DNA of 64,000 nucleotides from Ryuthela nishihirai (GCA_038380435.1 JAWZYU010000011.1:87706501-87770500); one strand, 5' to 3'. Shown: positions 30,236 through 43,545, counted from the stretch's first letter. Numbers and translations are program-made. The notes: a model not told the origin generated them from the letters alone.

Positions 30236-32541
30236 GCCCGTAAATGGTAGCTAGGTAGTCACTGGAAGGAGAGCTATGCACCAATCCCCTGTGATGATGC
30301 ATAGAACCGGCCATGCCTAGCACCTAATGTCCGACCCCGCCTTCTTGTGGTGCAGATCGTTAGTACCTTTCAACAGAGATACTCTCTTGTGGAAGTAAAC
30401 AGAAGTGGACGGCTGCCAGATTAGTGTGGCTTACTGATCTGGACAACTATGGCTACTTTCCTTTTTTTTTCTACCCTGCTGAGGAGTGGTCAACCACACA
30501 GGGTCCTGGTGCTGACCACACAAACCCACTGGACTGGACAGATATATGGCTCTGAGCTTGATTATGGATCCTGATTTTGCTGCACTGGTGGTCTTCTGTG
30601 GAGGGAAAATCTTCTGCTATTTTCTGTTTGTTTGTGGGTTGACAGCCACAAGTGAATAGATTCACAGGATATGTTTATCAGCTGGTGGATAATCCTCAGC
30701 AGAGGTCATCACAGGCACCTGAACTCCTTGCTTCTACTGGCATCGTCAAATTCTACATTGGGGGAAGTCTTCCAGTGTAGATGGCTTCAGCCTTTAGTGG
30801 TGAGGGAACGGGTCTTTGCCCCATGTCTGCGATTAGGGGGCTGTTTGATATTGTCAGCATTTTCTCTCTCAATAAACATAGTTTCTTTAAACATCCCACT
30901 AAAAAACCATTTTCTCTCAGTAGGTAGTTGTAATGTGAGGACTCTGCACAGAGCTTATTCTCTTGATGTCCTCACAGAAGAATTCCACCATTATAATTTA
31001 GATATTCTCAGCTTGCAAGAGACCAGATGGACAGATAAAGGTCAGATTCTTAAAAATAATCTTAAATTTTTCTTTTCAGGGAGGGAGGACAATAAGCATC
31101 ACCAAGGTGTGGATCTGCTTCTCAGCAGACACACTAGTGATGATGCTCTTCTAGGATATGAGTGCATTAATGAAAGGTTTCTTGCAGCAAAATTTCAGAC
31201 AAGCATTAAAGACTTGAATGTTATCTGCTGTTATGCCCCCACTGAGGATGCTGATGAGGATGAGAAGGATAGGTTTTACAGACAACTTCAGGATATTTTG
31301 AATTCTGTGAAGAAAGGAGATATTACCCTTGTTCTAGGTGACTTCAATGCCAAAGTTGGTACTGACTCTGACCTTTGGGAAGAGATAATAGGCCCTTTTG
31401 GTATTGGTAGCTGCAATGGCAATGGGCAACGTCTCCTACAGGTAAGTAAACTCAATGGATTCAGAATAACTAACACTTATTACAAACACTGTGACATACA
31501 TAAGTACACATGGGTTTCACCTGATGGGCTGCATAAGAATATGATTGATTACATATTAATTAACAGCAAATGGGCTAGTTCTGTTAGGAATACCAGCGCA
31601 TATAGGGGAGCTGAAATTGGATCTGACCATTACCTTGTTAAAAGTGTTTTGCAGCTTAAACTTAAAAAGTGTTGTGCTAGGGTTAAAAAAATTACTTTTA
31701 ATACTGAAGTTCTGAAAGACCCAGTTATAGCCAAAGCTTACCATGATAGGTTACTTAGTCATTATGACAGTCATGGTATGCTTACTACTGAAGTTGTGGA
31801 AGAATGGGATCATTTTAAACAGGCTTTTTTGGACACTAACAGTACTCTTTTAGGAAAAAAGGAGCAGAGGAGGCAGAATTATCTGAGTGATAAGGCTCTT
31901 GAGGTTATTTCAGAAAGAAAGTACTGCAGGAATGTCCTTAATCAATACCCTACTAGTCCTAATAGAAAGCATTACAGAGAACTTAATAAATGTGTAAAGG
32001 ATCAGTTAGCTGCTGATAAGAATCTTTGGCTTGATGGTTTGGCTGACAAAGCCGAGGAAGCAGTTAGACAGCACAACAGCAGAGAGTTGTACCAGATGGT
32101 TAATGTTTTGTGTGGTAGAAAACGAACCGGTATACAGGGATTGAAGGATAAACAAGGTAAGATTATAGAAGGTGAGGATTCTGTCATGGCTAGGTGGACT
32201 GTGCATTTCAGTGATGTACTAAACAATGTGGTTAGTTCTACTCCTATTGTTTGCAATGATGATAGATGCATTGGTGGCTTTAATGTTGGCTCTATAACAC
32301 AATGTGAAGTTATTTTGGCTATTTCTAAACTTAAACTTCATAAATCCCCTGGGGGTAGATGAAATTACTACGGAAATGCTTAGAGCTGAGAATGTTTCGG
32401 TTGCCACTTGGATGACTGAAATTTTCAATATCTTTTATGATAAAGGTATGGTTCCTAAGGATTTTACCAGAGCTATTGTTATCCCTATTTTCAAAAAAGG
32501 TGATCACAGTTCTTGTGATAACTATAGGGATATCAGCCTGT
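30236..32541 (+). mobile_element. RTE-like LINE copy F, 5' UTR to start of RT
   Basis: Plus strand. The 5' UTR runs from 30236 (CCGTAAATGGTAGCTAGG). A 563-codon open frame (30671-32362) covers the whole endonuclease (DILSLQETRWTDKGQ; LVLGDFNAKVGTDSDLW; GSDHYLVKSVLQLKLKK) and the linker. It is the best-preserved endonuclease copy here. A one-base shift at the G run near 32350 breaks the entry into the RT (SPGVDEITTEML). The copy ends abruptly at 32541 within the NYRGISLL block. Confidence 0.92.
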
Positions 32542-32854
32542 AACACTCCAAAGAAATGAATTACTTTTAAAGTTTGGACCCTTTGTCTGATCCAATTATT
32601 TTCATGCTCCGGATAGCTGAGTCAGGCGCCAGGCAATAATTCACAAATTGCCAAAAAATAAAGTTTAATTAGGGTTCGAAATACCAGCGAGCATTAATGA
32701 GTAAGAATTCAAAATATTAAATGATTGTCAAAATGTAAAGGTTAATTCTAATCAAAACAATTAACGTTGCTCAAGAGAAAAAATTAGTGAAGATTCAAAA
32801 AGGTTTAAATAACAAAACAATTCACTGAGTTGGATTCACTTGAAAAGAAGATAA
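32542..32854. other. Unassigned sequence between LINE copy F and foldback arm
   Basis: Begins AACACTCCAAAGAAATG and contains GCTGAGTCAGGCGCCAGGCAAT. I could not match it to another part of the window. It may be a piece of another element. Confidence 0.3.
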
Positions 32855-33985
32855 GGGTACCAGCAGTCTTGTTGTGTAAGTAAATCTATCTTCCATTGAA
32901 GTGAATATGAACTTAATCACTGATTGCACCATCAATATGCTTTAGGTTTATTTTCTACTTTTTAGGGTGCATATAAGAAGATAAGTATTTTTTAAATTTT
33001 TTAATTTATTTAGATATTTTGCCACTAAAAACACCTGCCTTTAAAAACCTTATTTGATATATGACTCATAAAGCATCAACCACATTTTGCCCTCCATTTG
33101 GAGGTTGTGTTTGAGGTAGCCCATGACATTGGAGACTGCACAAGCTTTAATTTTAGATATGACTCATTAAAGTTTAACCCCATTAAAATCCACCCCCACT
33201 CCCTTTATCATAGGGGAGGGGAGAGAATAGTGAGGGCAAAATTCGAAATAGTTTATGATGGTCATTATGTGTGCTTTCATATGACATATAACTTTAGGCC
33301 CTCACATTCAGAAGATACAGTAGAATGACCCATTTTGTAGTGGGGGGGGGGAAGAAAGCATGGTGGGTCAATTTTTAATAGCCTATGACATTCCTTGCAT
33401 CAGAAGCTTTCATTCAATGCATAGCTTGTTACTTTCTGCACTCGCATTTTGCAGATATAGCAGAACAATAGTTTTCATATTTAACCTTTTTTTTAGGGTA
33501 GAAGTATGGGGGCCAATCTTTTATAGCTGATGACATTTCCCTTGCCAGGAGCTTTCATTTGACACATAGCTTGTTACTTTCAGCACTCGCATTCAGGAAA
33601 TATAGGGGAACAATTATTTTCATATTTCCCCCCTTTTTAGGGAAGGGAAGGAAACATGGGGGGTCACTCTTTTTATTGCTTATGACACTCTCCATGCCAC
33701 AAGCTTTTATTTGACATGTAACTAGTTACTTTTGGCATTCGCATTCAGAAGTTTTAGCAGAATATTCTTCATATTTCTCTTTTTTTTGGGGGGGGGGGGA
33801 GAATGCATGGGGAGTCAGTTTTTACCTGTCTTCCTATTGCTTTTTGCTTGACATTTGTCAATTTGCAGTTTGTGGATTTGTCAAAACAGTTGTTCCACCA
33901 TATCTTTTAAATGCAATGGAGGAACTTAATGATTTATGTGTCAAATGAAAGCTTGTGACACAAGGAGAAAATAAATTATTATTAT
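32855..33985. repeat. Foldback-like element arm with ~145 bp tandem subunits
   Basis: Starts GGGTACCAGCAGTCTTGTTG. An outer ~250 bp segment is followed by four degenerate units of about 145 bp, marked by AGCTTTCATTTGACACATAG and GCACTCGCATTCAG (unit marks near 33268, 33403, 33550 and 33702). The reverse complement of the whole layout is found at 42588-43288. The unit marks also occur at 34350-34500 in the opposite orientation. Confidence 0.85.
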
Positions 33986-33986
33986 A

Positions 33987-34505
33987 GGGTACCAGCAATC
34001 TTGTTGTGTAGGTAAATCAGTGCCCTATCATCCATTGAAGTGAATATGAACTTAGTCACTGATTGCACCATCGATTAAGGTTTATTTTTTAGTTTATAAT
34101 AAACCTTAATTTAATTTAACTTTAGGTTTATTTTTTACTTTTTAGGGTGCATATAGAAAGATAGGTATATTTTAAATTTTTTAATTTATTTATTTTTTTG
34201 TCACTAAAAACACCTACCTTTAAAAACCCTATAGGCTATAAAAAAATTAACCCCCATGCTTTTTTAGGGGAAGCCCCTAAAAATGGAGGAAATATGAAAA
34301 CTACTCTTCGTTGTATCTCCAGAACATGAGTGCTGATAGTAACAACCAATATATCAAATGAAAGCTTATGATACAGGGAGTGTCGTGGTCTATATTGACT
34401 CTTCCATGTTTTCTTCCCCCTTAAAAAAGGATAAATATGAAAACAATTGTTTCCCTATGTCTCCTGAATGTGAAGTGCAGAAAGTGACAAGCTATGTGCC
34501 AAATC
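33987..34505. repeat. Second foldback-like element, left part
   Basis: GGGTACCAGCAATCTTGTTG at 33987 repeats the outer end of the arm at 32855 in the same orientation. From about 34230 the tandem units run in the opposite orientation (AAATGAAAGCTTATGATACAGGG at 34352), as in the right arm at 42588-43288. The middle is therefore deleted, and a LINE is inserted at about 34505. Confidence 0.75.
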
Positions 34506-37128
34506 TGGCAACAAGATTTTGCATGAATTATAAACAAGATTTTTGTTCTCTAGTTATATATTAATTCTTTTATTTTTTTACTATAGTATTTGATTTAATA
34601 AATTGATTCTTTTATTATGTTATTTGTACTTTTACATGTTCATGAATTTAATGACAACTGAATTTGATCTGAAAATGATATACTATGGTGACTATTGTGT
34701 AATGGTAGTTTCAGCTGTTACCATGGCATTATTGGAACTTTAACTCTTATTCAGACAGTTTCTATATCTTTGTATAAACTTGAAAGTTACTTACATATAT
34801 TACCTAGTGATATATTCAGAACTTATTTCTAGTATTCAACTATGGCAAATTGTGTAATATGCAATAATCAATAACTCTATTCAGTGCAATAGTGCATGCA
34901 AAAAAAAAAACTTCTGCTTAAATTGTGGAGAAATACAAAAGCAACTTATAAGAAGATGTCAATTGAAATATGAAATAAGTGGAATGTTTCAACTGTTTGT
35001 CTTAAACTATGAATGCCAATAAGGTAATCAAATGTTCAGCATCTAACATAATAGAATTATTATGCACATCAGATTCTGGATCTGAAAATGAATCAACAGC
35101 TAATATTAATACTTGTGATACAAATACCATTCAGCATACTTACGGAGATAATGATATGCATATAATGTTAACAGAAATTGGATCTTTAAGATCAGAAATA
35201 AGAGATTTAAATAAAAATCTGTTGAATTTTTTTCAATCAAATATAATGAATTCAAATAATTTCAACTTATGGAAAAAATGAAATCAGTTTAACCAGAAAG
35301 CTAGACGATCTAGAAAACCAAAACAAGATGTTAACTAAAGATACAAATCAAATGAGGATTAGTCAAAATGATTTAGAACAATATGGAAGGAATAAAAATA
35401 TTGAAATACATGGTGTCCCATTGAAAATGGAAGAAAATGAAATGCTGACTACTAAAATGGGAAAAGTTGCCAAATATCTGAATATAGATAATTTTACTAA
35501 TAAATAATTTGAAGCTGTTCACAGATTACCTAATAGAAACAAGAATAAAATTCGTGTTATAATAGCTCAATTTACTTCAAGACAGGAAAGAGATCAATGG
35601 ATAAAAAACAAGAAGAAAATTATTACAACAACTAATACATAAATAATATGAACACACCTGTTTTCAAAAATGAAAATCTAACAGCAATTAACAGAGAACT
35701 ATTTTGGAAAGCAAAAATAGTTGCAAAAACCAAAAAACTATAAATATGTGTGGTATAACAAAGAAAAAATATGTTGAGAAAAGGTGATGGTGAAAAAAAA
35801 GTATTCACATCAACGTATTATATTGATAAAAAATGTTTTTCGTTTTTTTAAAAAGTAATAAATGTTACTCTAAACAGGAAATTAAGAGAGATAATTATAT
35901 ATTATAAAGAAAATTTGGATATTGAAATAAGATCTTGTGATATTCTTACAGGCTGAAACTTTATTTAAAAATCATAAAAAATAATATTATATATCATATT
36001 TTAGCTATCTACAGATCACCAAGTACTGATATAAATGTATTCTATAAACATTTTGGAAAATGGTTAAAAAAATACTATGAATAATGAAAATCAAATATTA
36101 ATTGGTGACTTTAATATAAGCACAAAAAATTAAAGAACAAATTATGGTACAGATTTATTTAACACTATTAAGTGAAATGAATTGTGAGAGGCTCATTAGG
36201 GACAATACAAGAGAAATAAAAAAAACAAAAATCTCTAAAACCTGTATAGATCATATTAAATATTAAATTAGGCAAAAATGTATTAGCTGATTTATTAATT
36301 TTTAAAAATAAAAGTGCAGATCATTACAGTATTATTGCAATAACAGGCCCAAAATTAACTAGAAATTTTTCTTTTGACAATTTTGAAATTAAAAATACAA
36401 AAAAATTGGTTATACAACCATTGTAATATAAATAATTTCACAAACAAATTTGGATTTAGAACAATATGATGAATATGTTAAAGAATGTACATCACTATAT
36501 AATATGTTTAAAATATTTATAATAAAATTTTATGCAGGAATAAGGTAAATTTAAAGAAAAAAATAAACTTAAATTGCAAAAATTTGGATAACTAAAAATT
36601 TGGATGTGCATAAAATTTTGATAACTTTTAGAAATAATTGAAAAAGAGATAAAGCATGGATTAAGTACAAAAACAATGTTAAAATATTTTATTTAATATT
36701 TTTATATAAAAATATTTATAAAGATTTAAGAAATACAATTATTACTCAAATCATAAAACAAAAGCAAACTTATAAAAATAAACTTTTAACTGATGAAAAA
36801 AATGATATGAAAAAGACGTGGGAATTAATTAATGAAATAGTTTATGATAAAAAAAAATGTTGATTGATGACATTATAATTAATAATATGTCCAAAAAAGG
36901 ATATAGTATAGATAAAATAGTTATGAATACAATAATGCATATAGCTCAATAGCTAAAAATATTAGAGGTATAAACAATGAAGAAGACCTTAGTCATATTT
37001 AATCAGTTAAATTTGTCAGCAAAAATTCTATATATATTCCAGAAACAACTGTTACACAAACTAATGAACTTATTAGTTCAATTGTAAAAAATAAATCTTC
37101 AGGATATGATTATATCCATATTGAACTC
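34506..37128 (+). mobile_element. CR1/Jockey-like LINE (LINE-2), 5' portion
   Basis: A second, unrelated non-LTR retrotransposon, very AT-rich and full of stops. It shows an ORF1 piece (35009-35281, then YGRNKNIEIHGVPLKMEENE near 35382-35441, the RNA-binding ORF1 type also seen in baculovirus FP-like proteins), endonuclease pieces (AIYRSPSTDINVFY near 36005, ILIGDFNI near 36095, TCIDHI near 36240) and the beginning of RT (KNKSSGYDYIHIEL near 37085-37128). It is cut there by RTE copy G and resumes at 40614. Confidence 0.85.
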
Positions 37129-40100
37129 GTGGTGCAGACTGTTAGTACCTTTCAAAAGAGATACTCTCTTGTGAAAGTGAACGGAAGGGGAGGGCTGCCA
37201 GATTAGTGTGGTCTACTGATCTGGATAACTATGGCTACTTTTTTTTCTACCCTGCTGACGAGTGGTCAACCACACAGGGTCCTGGTGCTGACCTTATACA
37301 CCAATCTGAACGGAATTATGGCTCCGAGCTTGATTATGGATCCTGATTTTGCTGCACTGGTGGGCTTCTGTGGTGGGAAAACCTTCCGCTGTGTTTTCTG
37401 TTTGTTTGTGGGTTGACAGCCACAAGTGAATAGATTCACAGGATATGTTTATCAGCTGGTGGATAATCCTGAGCAGATGTCATCACAGTCACCTGAACTC
37501 TTTGCTTTTACTGGCATCATCAAATTCTACATTGGGGGAAGTCTTCCAGTGTAGATGGCTTCAGCCTTTAGTGGTGGGGGAATGGGTCTTTGCCCCATGT
37601 CTGCGATTAGGGGACTGTTTGATATTGTCGGCATTCCCTCTCTCAATAAACATAGTTTCTTTAAACATCCCACTAACCATTTTCTCTCAGTAGGTAGTTG
37701 GAATGTGAGGACTGTGCACAGAGCTTATTCTCTTGATGTCCTCACAGAAGAATTCCACCATTATAATTTAGATATTCTCGGCCTGCAAGAGACCAGATGG
37801 ACAGATAAAGGTCAGATTCTTAAAAATAATCTTAAATTTCTCTTTCCAGGGAGGGAAGACAATAAGCATCGCCAAGGTGTGGGTCTGCTTCTCAGCAGAC
37901 ACGCTAGTGATGCTCTTCTAGGATATGAGTGCATTAATGAAAGGTTTCTTGCAGCAAAATATCAGACAAGCGTTAAAGACTTGAATGTTATCTGCTGTTA
38001 TGCCCCCACTGAGGATGCTGATGAGGATGAGAAGGAAAGGTTTTACGGACAACTTCAGGATATTTTGAATTCTGTCAAGAAAGGAGATATTACCCTTGTT
38101 CTAGGTGACTTCAATGCCAAAGCTAGTACTGACTCTGACCTTTGGGGGGGGGGGGGGGGGGTGATAGGCTCTTTTGGTATTGGTAGCTGCAATGGGCAAC
38201 GTCTCCTACAGGTAAGTAAACTCAGTGGTTTCTGAATAACTAAACACTTATTACAAACACCATGATATACATAAGTACACATTGGTTTCACCTAATGGGC
38301 TGCATAAGAATATGATTGATTATATATTAATTAACAGCAAATGGGTTAGTTCTGTTAGGAATACCAGGGCATATAGGGGAGGTGAAATTGGATCTGACCA
38401 TTACCTTGTTAAAAGTGTCTTGCAACAAACTTAAAAGTGTTGTGCTAAATTTAAAAAAATTACCTTTAATACTGAAGCTCTGAAAGACCTAGTTATAGCT
38501 AAAGCTTACCATGATAGGATACTTAGTCATTATGACAGTCATGGTTTGCTTACTACTGAAGTTGAGGAAGAATGAGACCATTTTAACAGGCTTTTTTGGA
38601 AACTAAAAGTACCCTTTTAGAAAAAAGGGAGCAGAGGAGGCAAAATTATTTGAGTGATAAGGCACTTGAGCTTATTTCTGGAAGAAAGAACTGCAGGAAT
38701 GTCCTTAATCAATACCCTACTAGTCCTAATAGAAAGCATTACAGAGAGCTTACTAAACGTGTAAAGGATCAGTTTGCTGCTGATAAGAATCTTTGGTTTG
38801 ATTCTTATACCAAGAATTAAAATTCTTATACCAAGACATCATGTGGTTGACAAAGCCGAGGAGGCAGTTAGACAGCACAACAGCAGAGAGCTTTTCGAGA
38901 TAGTTAATATTTTTTGTGGTAGAAAACAGGCAGGTATACTGGGATTGAAGGATAAACATGGCAAGGTAATAGAAGGTGAGGATTCTGTCATAGCTAGGTA
39001 AGTTGAGCATTTCAGTGATGTTCTAAACAATGTGGTTAGTTCTAATCCCATTGTTTGTAATGATGATAGATGCATTGGTGGCTTTAATTTTGGCCCTATA
39101 ACACAATCTGAAGTTATTTTGGCTATTTCTAAACTTAAACTTCATCAATACCCAGGGGTAGATGAAATTGCTACAGAAATGCTTAGAGCTGGGAATGTTT
39201 TGGTTACCACTTGGATGACTGAAATTTTGAATATCTTTTATAATAAAGGCATGGTCCCTAAGGATTTTACCAGAGCTATTATTATCCCTATTTTCAAAAA
39301 AGGTGATCGCAGTTCTTGTGATAACTATAGGGGTATCAGCCTACTCTCTGTTCCAGGTAAAGTTCTTTCCATGATTGTGCTTTATAGAATTAAGAATCTG
39401 GTTGACAGTCAATTGCATGATGAGCAATTTGGATTCAGAAGTGGTAGGGGATGTGTGGATCAGATATTTTCACTTAGGCAGATTCTTGAGAAATGTTTCG
39501 AGTTTCAGAAACCTTTGGTTGCTAGCTTTGTTGATTTCAAAAAGGCTTTCGACTCTGTTGATCGTCATAATTTGTGGTTGATTGTGAGATCATATGGTAT
39601 ACCAGACAAGTTAGTTAACATAATGAAAGCTCTCTATAATAACACTAAGTCGTGTGTGAGAGTTGGTAAGGCTTGTAGCACTTGGTTTAGCATTACTTCT
39701 GGTGTTCGACAAGGGTGCATTTTGTTCCCTTTTCTCTTTAGTTTGGTTATTGATTATGTTATGCAAAATTCACTTCAAGGGAAAGAGTTTGGCCTTAAAT
39801 GGGCTGGAGATATGAAAATTTCTGACAGATTATGCTGATGATTTAGCCCTTTTGGCAAATGATGTTGATGAGATGAACTCTTTCATTAGGGCTGTTGATG
39901 AAACTGGTAGTAGAGTAGATTTGGTTATGAACAGAGAGAAAACTAAAGTGATGAAAATTGGTCAGGCAGGCTGTGATTCAGTTAATTTGAATGGCTGCCT
40001 GTTTGCGGCTGAGAAGGTGTCTCAGTTTAATTATCTTGGGAGCTATGTGACAGATACTGGTGATGTGCAGCATGAGATTAACAGACAAATAGGGACTGCT

Positions 40101-40613
40101 ACCGGGACTTTTAAGAATCTATGGAGAGTGTAGAGAAATAGGCGTATACACCTAAATACTAAAATTAGACTGTATAATTGTTTGGGTTTTTCTAGGGTTA
40201 GTTATGGTAGTGAAACTTGGACACTTTGTAAACATGATAACAGAAAACTAGATGCTTTTGATTCTAGACGCTTATGCAGCATCTTGGTCATTAGGTGGTT
40301 CAACTTTGTAACTAATGATGAGATTAGGCAAAGGAGTTGGCAGCCTCCTTTTAGAAGCATATTGTGCAGAGAGAGACTCCATTGGTTTGGCCATGTTGTC
40401 CGTATGGATAATTATAGATTGGCGAATAGGGTTATGAACAGTGTGCCTAAAGGCTTCAGAAGGAGAGGAAGACCTAGGATGTGGTGGGCAGACATTGTCA
40501 AACAGGACCTTGTTAGAATTGGTGTGCAGTGGCCAGATGCAGCAGATGTAGTTCAGGACAGACATGTTTGCAGAACTAAATTGCACAGTCTGGTTGGACC
40601 TGGATGATGATGA
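37129..40613 (+). mobile_element. RTE-like LINE copy G, inserted into LINE-2
   Basis: Plus strand, about 3.5 kb. Starts inside the 5' UTR (GTGGTGCAGACTGTTAGTACC). It contains endonuclease (37690-38235), linker (38320-38990), RT (39032-39838, then 39852-40133, including FVDFKKAFDSVDRHNLW, VRQGCILFPFLFSL and the YADD region split by a frameshift at about 39835) and C-terminal region (40182-40607, ending LVGPG). The 3' end is GGATGATGATGA, with the segment between LVGP and the GAT repeat deleted. A run of 18 G (38144-38161) has grown inside the endonuclease, where other copies have GGGGAGGGG. Confidence 0.92.
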
Positions 40614-41083
40614 AGAAACATATTAAGGAAAATAACGATTTATTATCTTCAATAATATCAAAAATAATAGATTATAACTACAGAAAATACACTTTTAGAA
40701 TTAAAAATTGTAATTCTGAGACCCATATATAAAAGTGGTATTAAATGATTTTACTAATTACAGACCTATATCAATTCTTCCTACTTTTGCAAAAATTTCT
40801 GAAAAATATATTTATAATATTATTTTTAAGTTTTTTGAAAACTTACAATATACTTAATAGTAACCAATTTGGTTTTCAAAAAGGAAAAAATACAATTAAA
40901 CTTTTATCAAAATTTGGAGATAAAGTTCAGTCATTGAATAAAGGGTAAAAGGTGGTAATCATTTTTAGATCTTCAAAACGCTTTTGATACAATAGGTCAT
41001 TCTTTATTACTTAAAAAATTAGAAAATTTTGGAATTCAAGGTGATTTATTAAATTGGCTTATGAATTATTTAGTAAACAGATA
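40614..41083 (+). mobile_element. LINE-2 continued (RT part)
   Basis: Resumes the LINE-2 reading after copy G: ENNDLLSSIIS, TNYRPISILPTF-like words in mixed frames near 40760-40790, NSNQFGFQKGKNTI (40857-40900), DTIGHSLLLKKLENFGIQGD (about 40987-41045). These are RT motifs in the expected order. It is cut at about 41083 by SINE-L. Confidence 0.85.
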
Positions 41084-41292
41084 TAAATAAATAAATATAA
41101 TAAATACCCCCTCAAGCAGCTGCTTGCCACAGAGGTCTGACAGGAGCCCGTCAGTTTATATGCCATAGTAGAAGGTCTGTGAGGCTGGCAGGACCTCAGC
41201 AGAAAAACAACACGAACATCCATGCCTTACCCGGGACTCGAACTCGGGTCTCTTAGATCAGTAGCCAAGCGCACTAACCACTCGGCCATGCA
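41084..41292 (-). mobile_element. SINE-L copy 3, inserted into LINE-2
   Basis: Minus strand. Tail AAATAAATA at 41084, body CCCCCTCAAGCAGCTGCTTGCC, B box region GACTCGAACTCGGGTC (reverse), and A box region GCGCACTAACCACTCGGCCA (reverse). It interrupts the LINE-2 RT between LVNRY and SVKIGNSYSSK. Confidence 0.9.
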
Positions 41293-42587
41293 ATCACTAA
41301 AATAGGCAATTCCTATAGCTCAAAATAATTAGTTTCATTCTGAATTCCTGAATGCTCTATTCTGGGTCCTTTATTTTTTATAATATATATGTAAATGATC
41401 TGCCACTTTTAAAAACCTTAAGATTTATTATCTTCAATAATATCAAAAATAATAAATTATAACTACGACTACTACAATAACTTATATGCAGATGATATTT
41501 TAATAATGAACAACAACACGCATTTAAATAAAAGTATTGAAGAAATCCAGTTAGATTTTATTAATATTATAAGATGGCTAAATCGTAATGAAATCTATTT
41601 AAATAATAATAATAAAAAAAAACTAAATGGAGGTGATAATACATTCTCCAGTGTTTAAATCAGATAATAATTGTTTCATAGAATAAATTGTCCTAAAAAT
41701 AATAATTTTACTAATGATTCTGGTTTAATTGTTGTAAATTTGAACATGTAAATTATATATAAAATATCTAGGTATATATATATTGATAAGCATTTTAGAT
41801 GGAACATGCACATCTCCAAAATATGTGAATATCTCAGATTATCTGCTTTTAAAATTCAAAAATTAAGATATCTATTTAATACTAAAACTTGCATTTTATT
41901 TTATAAATCTGTATATGAATCAGTTATATCTTATGGTTTAACCATTCATGGTACAACAAACCTAACAAATGTGAAGAAAATTGAAAATCTTCTATCTGTA
42001 ATAGCCAAAATAATAAAACCTATAAAACTTAGACCAAATTATATGACTTTGAGAGACAGATTACATTACTTGAACTTGTTATCATACAGAAGCTTATATA
42101 TTTATAATATAATCTTAAAATCAGTAATTGTCATTATTTTGATAATACGTTTAAAAAGAAAATAGATCATAGTAAAAATACAAGATTAGAAGCTAAAAAT
42201 TATTACAAACTACCTAAATTTAAAAACAATTATGGAAGATGTATCAGTGAGTATAAAATACTTCACACTTTTAATTTAATTCCAAGAGAAATTATGAATG
42301 TTAATAGCTATAATAGATTAAAAATAAATTAAAAATATTATCTTTAATAAATTATGTTACTATGTTAAATTTTGTATATTTCATTAACTTTTTGCATTTT
42401 ATATTTTGTATTATTTTAATTTTCATTTTTTTAAATAAACTATTAATTGAGAGAACCTGTGTATATATTATGAATGTATTATTCATTACCTACAGATACG
42501 CTACTTAGCTTTGTGTGTCCTATGTATTTTGTATTGTATATATGTTCTTATGAATGAATAAACAATGTCTAATTAAAAAAAAATTAA
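41293..42587 (+). mobile_element. LINE-2, 3' portion
   Basis: RT motifs CSILGPLFFIIYVNDLP (about 41352-41405) and YADDILIMNN (about 41484-41515), then a C-terminal region open from 41806 to 42165 (ILFYKSVYESVISYGLTIHG; SVIAKIIKPIKLRPNYMTLR). It ends with AATAAACAATGTCTAATTAA and an A-rich tail at about 42580. The SILGPLFF and YADD motifs and A-rich tail suit the CR1/Jockey-type LINEs, unlike the RTE copies. Flanking sequence on both sides is foldback-arm repeat. Confidence 0.87.
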
Positions 42588-43288
42588 AGTTTGTGATGTG
42601 GGGAGTGTCATAAACTATAAAAAATTAACCCCCATACTTTCTTTCCACCTAAAAAAGGGGATAATGAAAATTATTGTTCCCTATGCATGCAGAACATGAG
42701 TGTGGAAAGTAACAAATTATGTGTTAAGTGAAAGCTTCTGATGGGGAGTGTCATAGACTATTAAAAATTGATCCCCCATGTTTTCTTCTCTCCTAAAAAC
42801 AGGAAATGTTAAAGTTGTTCTACTATAGCGAGGGCCTACAGTTAGGAGTTAGGTGTCAAATGAGAGCTTATATAATGACCGTCATGAACTGTTTTGAATT
42901 TTGCCCTCACTTTTCCCCCCTTAATAAAAGGTGCGAGGCAGATTTTTGCAGGGTTAGACTTTAATGAGTCATATCTGAAATTAAAGCTTCTGACATCTCT
43001 AATGTTATGGGCTACCTCCCAAACATAACTCCAAAAGAGAGGAAAAATATGGTTAATGTTTGTAAGTCATATATCAAATGAGAGCTTTTGAAGGTAGGTT
43101 TTTTTAGTGACAAAAAATATAAATAAATTGAAAAAAAATTAAAAAATACCTCATTTCCTATATATGCCCTAAAAAGTAGAAAATAAACCTAAAGCATATC
43201 GATGGTGCAATCAGTCACTAAGTTCCTATTCACTTCAAAGGAAGGTAGGGCTCCAATTTACCTACACAACAAGATTGCCAGCGACCTA
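42588..43288. repeat. Foldback-like element, right arm
   Basis: Two ~145 bp units (AAGCTTCTGATGGGGAGTGT near 42727; GAGAGCTTATATAATGACCG near 42864) followed by the outer ~250 bp. It is the reverse complement of 32855-33300, ending TACACAACAAGATTGCCAGCG at about 43283. The last ~100 bp can also fold on itself: CACTAAGTTCCTATTCACTTC at about 43217 pairs with GAAGTGAATAAGAACGCAGTG ending near 43319. Confidence 0.85.
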
Positions 43289-43329
43289 TCCTCCTTTGAA
43301 GTGAATAAGAACGCAGTGACTTCCATAAC

Positions 43330-43545
43330 TCATTAAAATTCTTCATTTAAACTTCATCAATTCTTCATTCAAACTTCCATAACTCATTAAATACTGAATG
43401 AATATTCTTGAAAATTGAGATATTGATTTATTTGATTGAGATCTTTATCTGCAATCAATTTTTCAACACAAAACTTATTTTAGAAGTTATAGAGTGTGAC
43501 ATTAGCTTTCCATTGACATAAGGAAATTCCTTAATTTATGGAAAC
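43330..43545. repeat. Arm of the inverted-repeat family seen at 10308-10895
   Basis: TTCCATAACTCATTAAATACTGAATGAATATT and the following ~150 bp resemble the right arm at 10690-10870 (CCTCCATAACTGTATAAATACTG...), including TAGAAGTTATAGAG and CATTGACATAAGGAAATT. It ends at about 43530. Only one arm is visible. Confidence 0.65.

Noticed and set aside
30671..32362. 563-codon frame as a host endonuclease gene
   Set aside because: Its sequence recurs in about eight other places with an RT following, and it is itself broken before the RT; it is LINE copy F.
34358..34564. Small open frame in the foldback arm as a gene
   Set aside because: It lies wholly in ~145 bp repeat units and changes frame between units.
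32855..43288. Polinton/Maverick-type element because of long inverted arms
   Set aside because: No polymerase B, ATPase, protease or capsid-like genes lie between the arms; the content is nested LINEs and a SINE.
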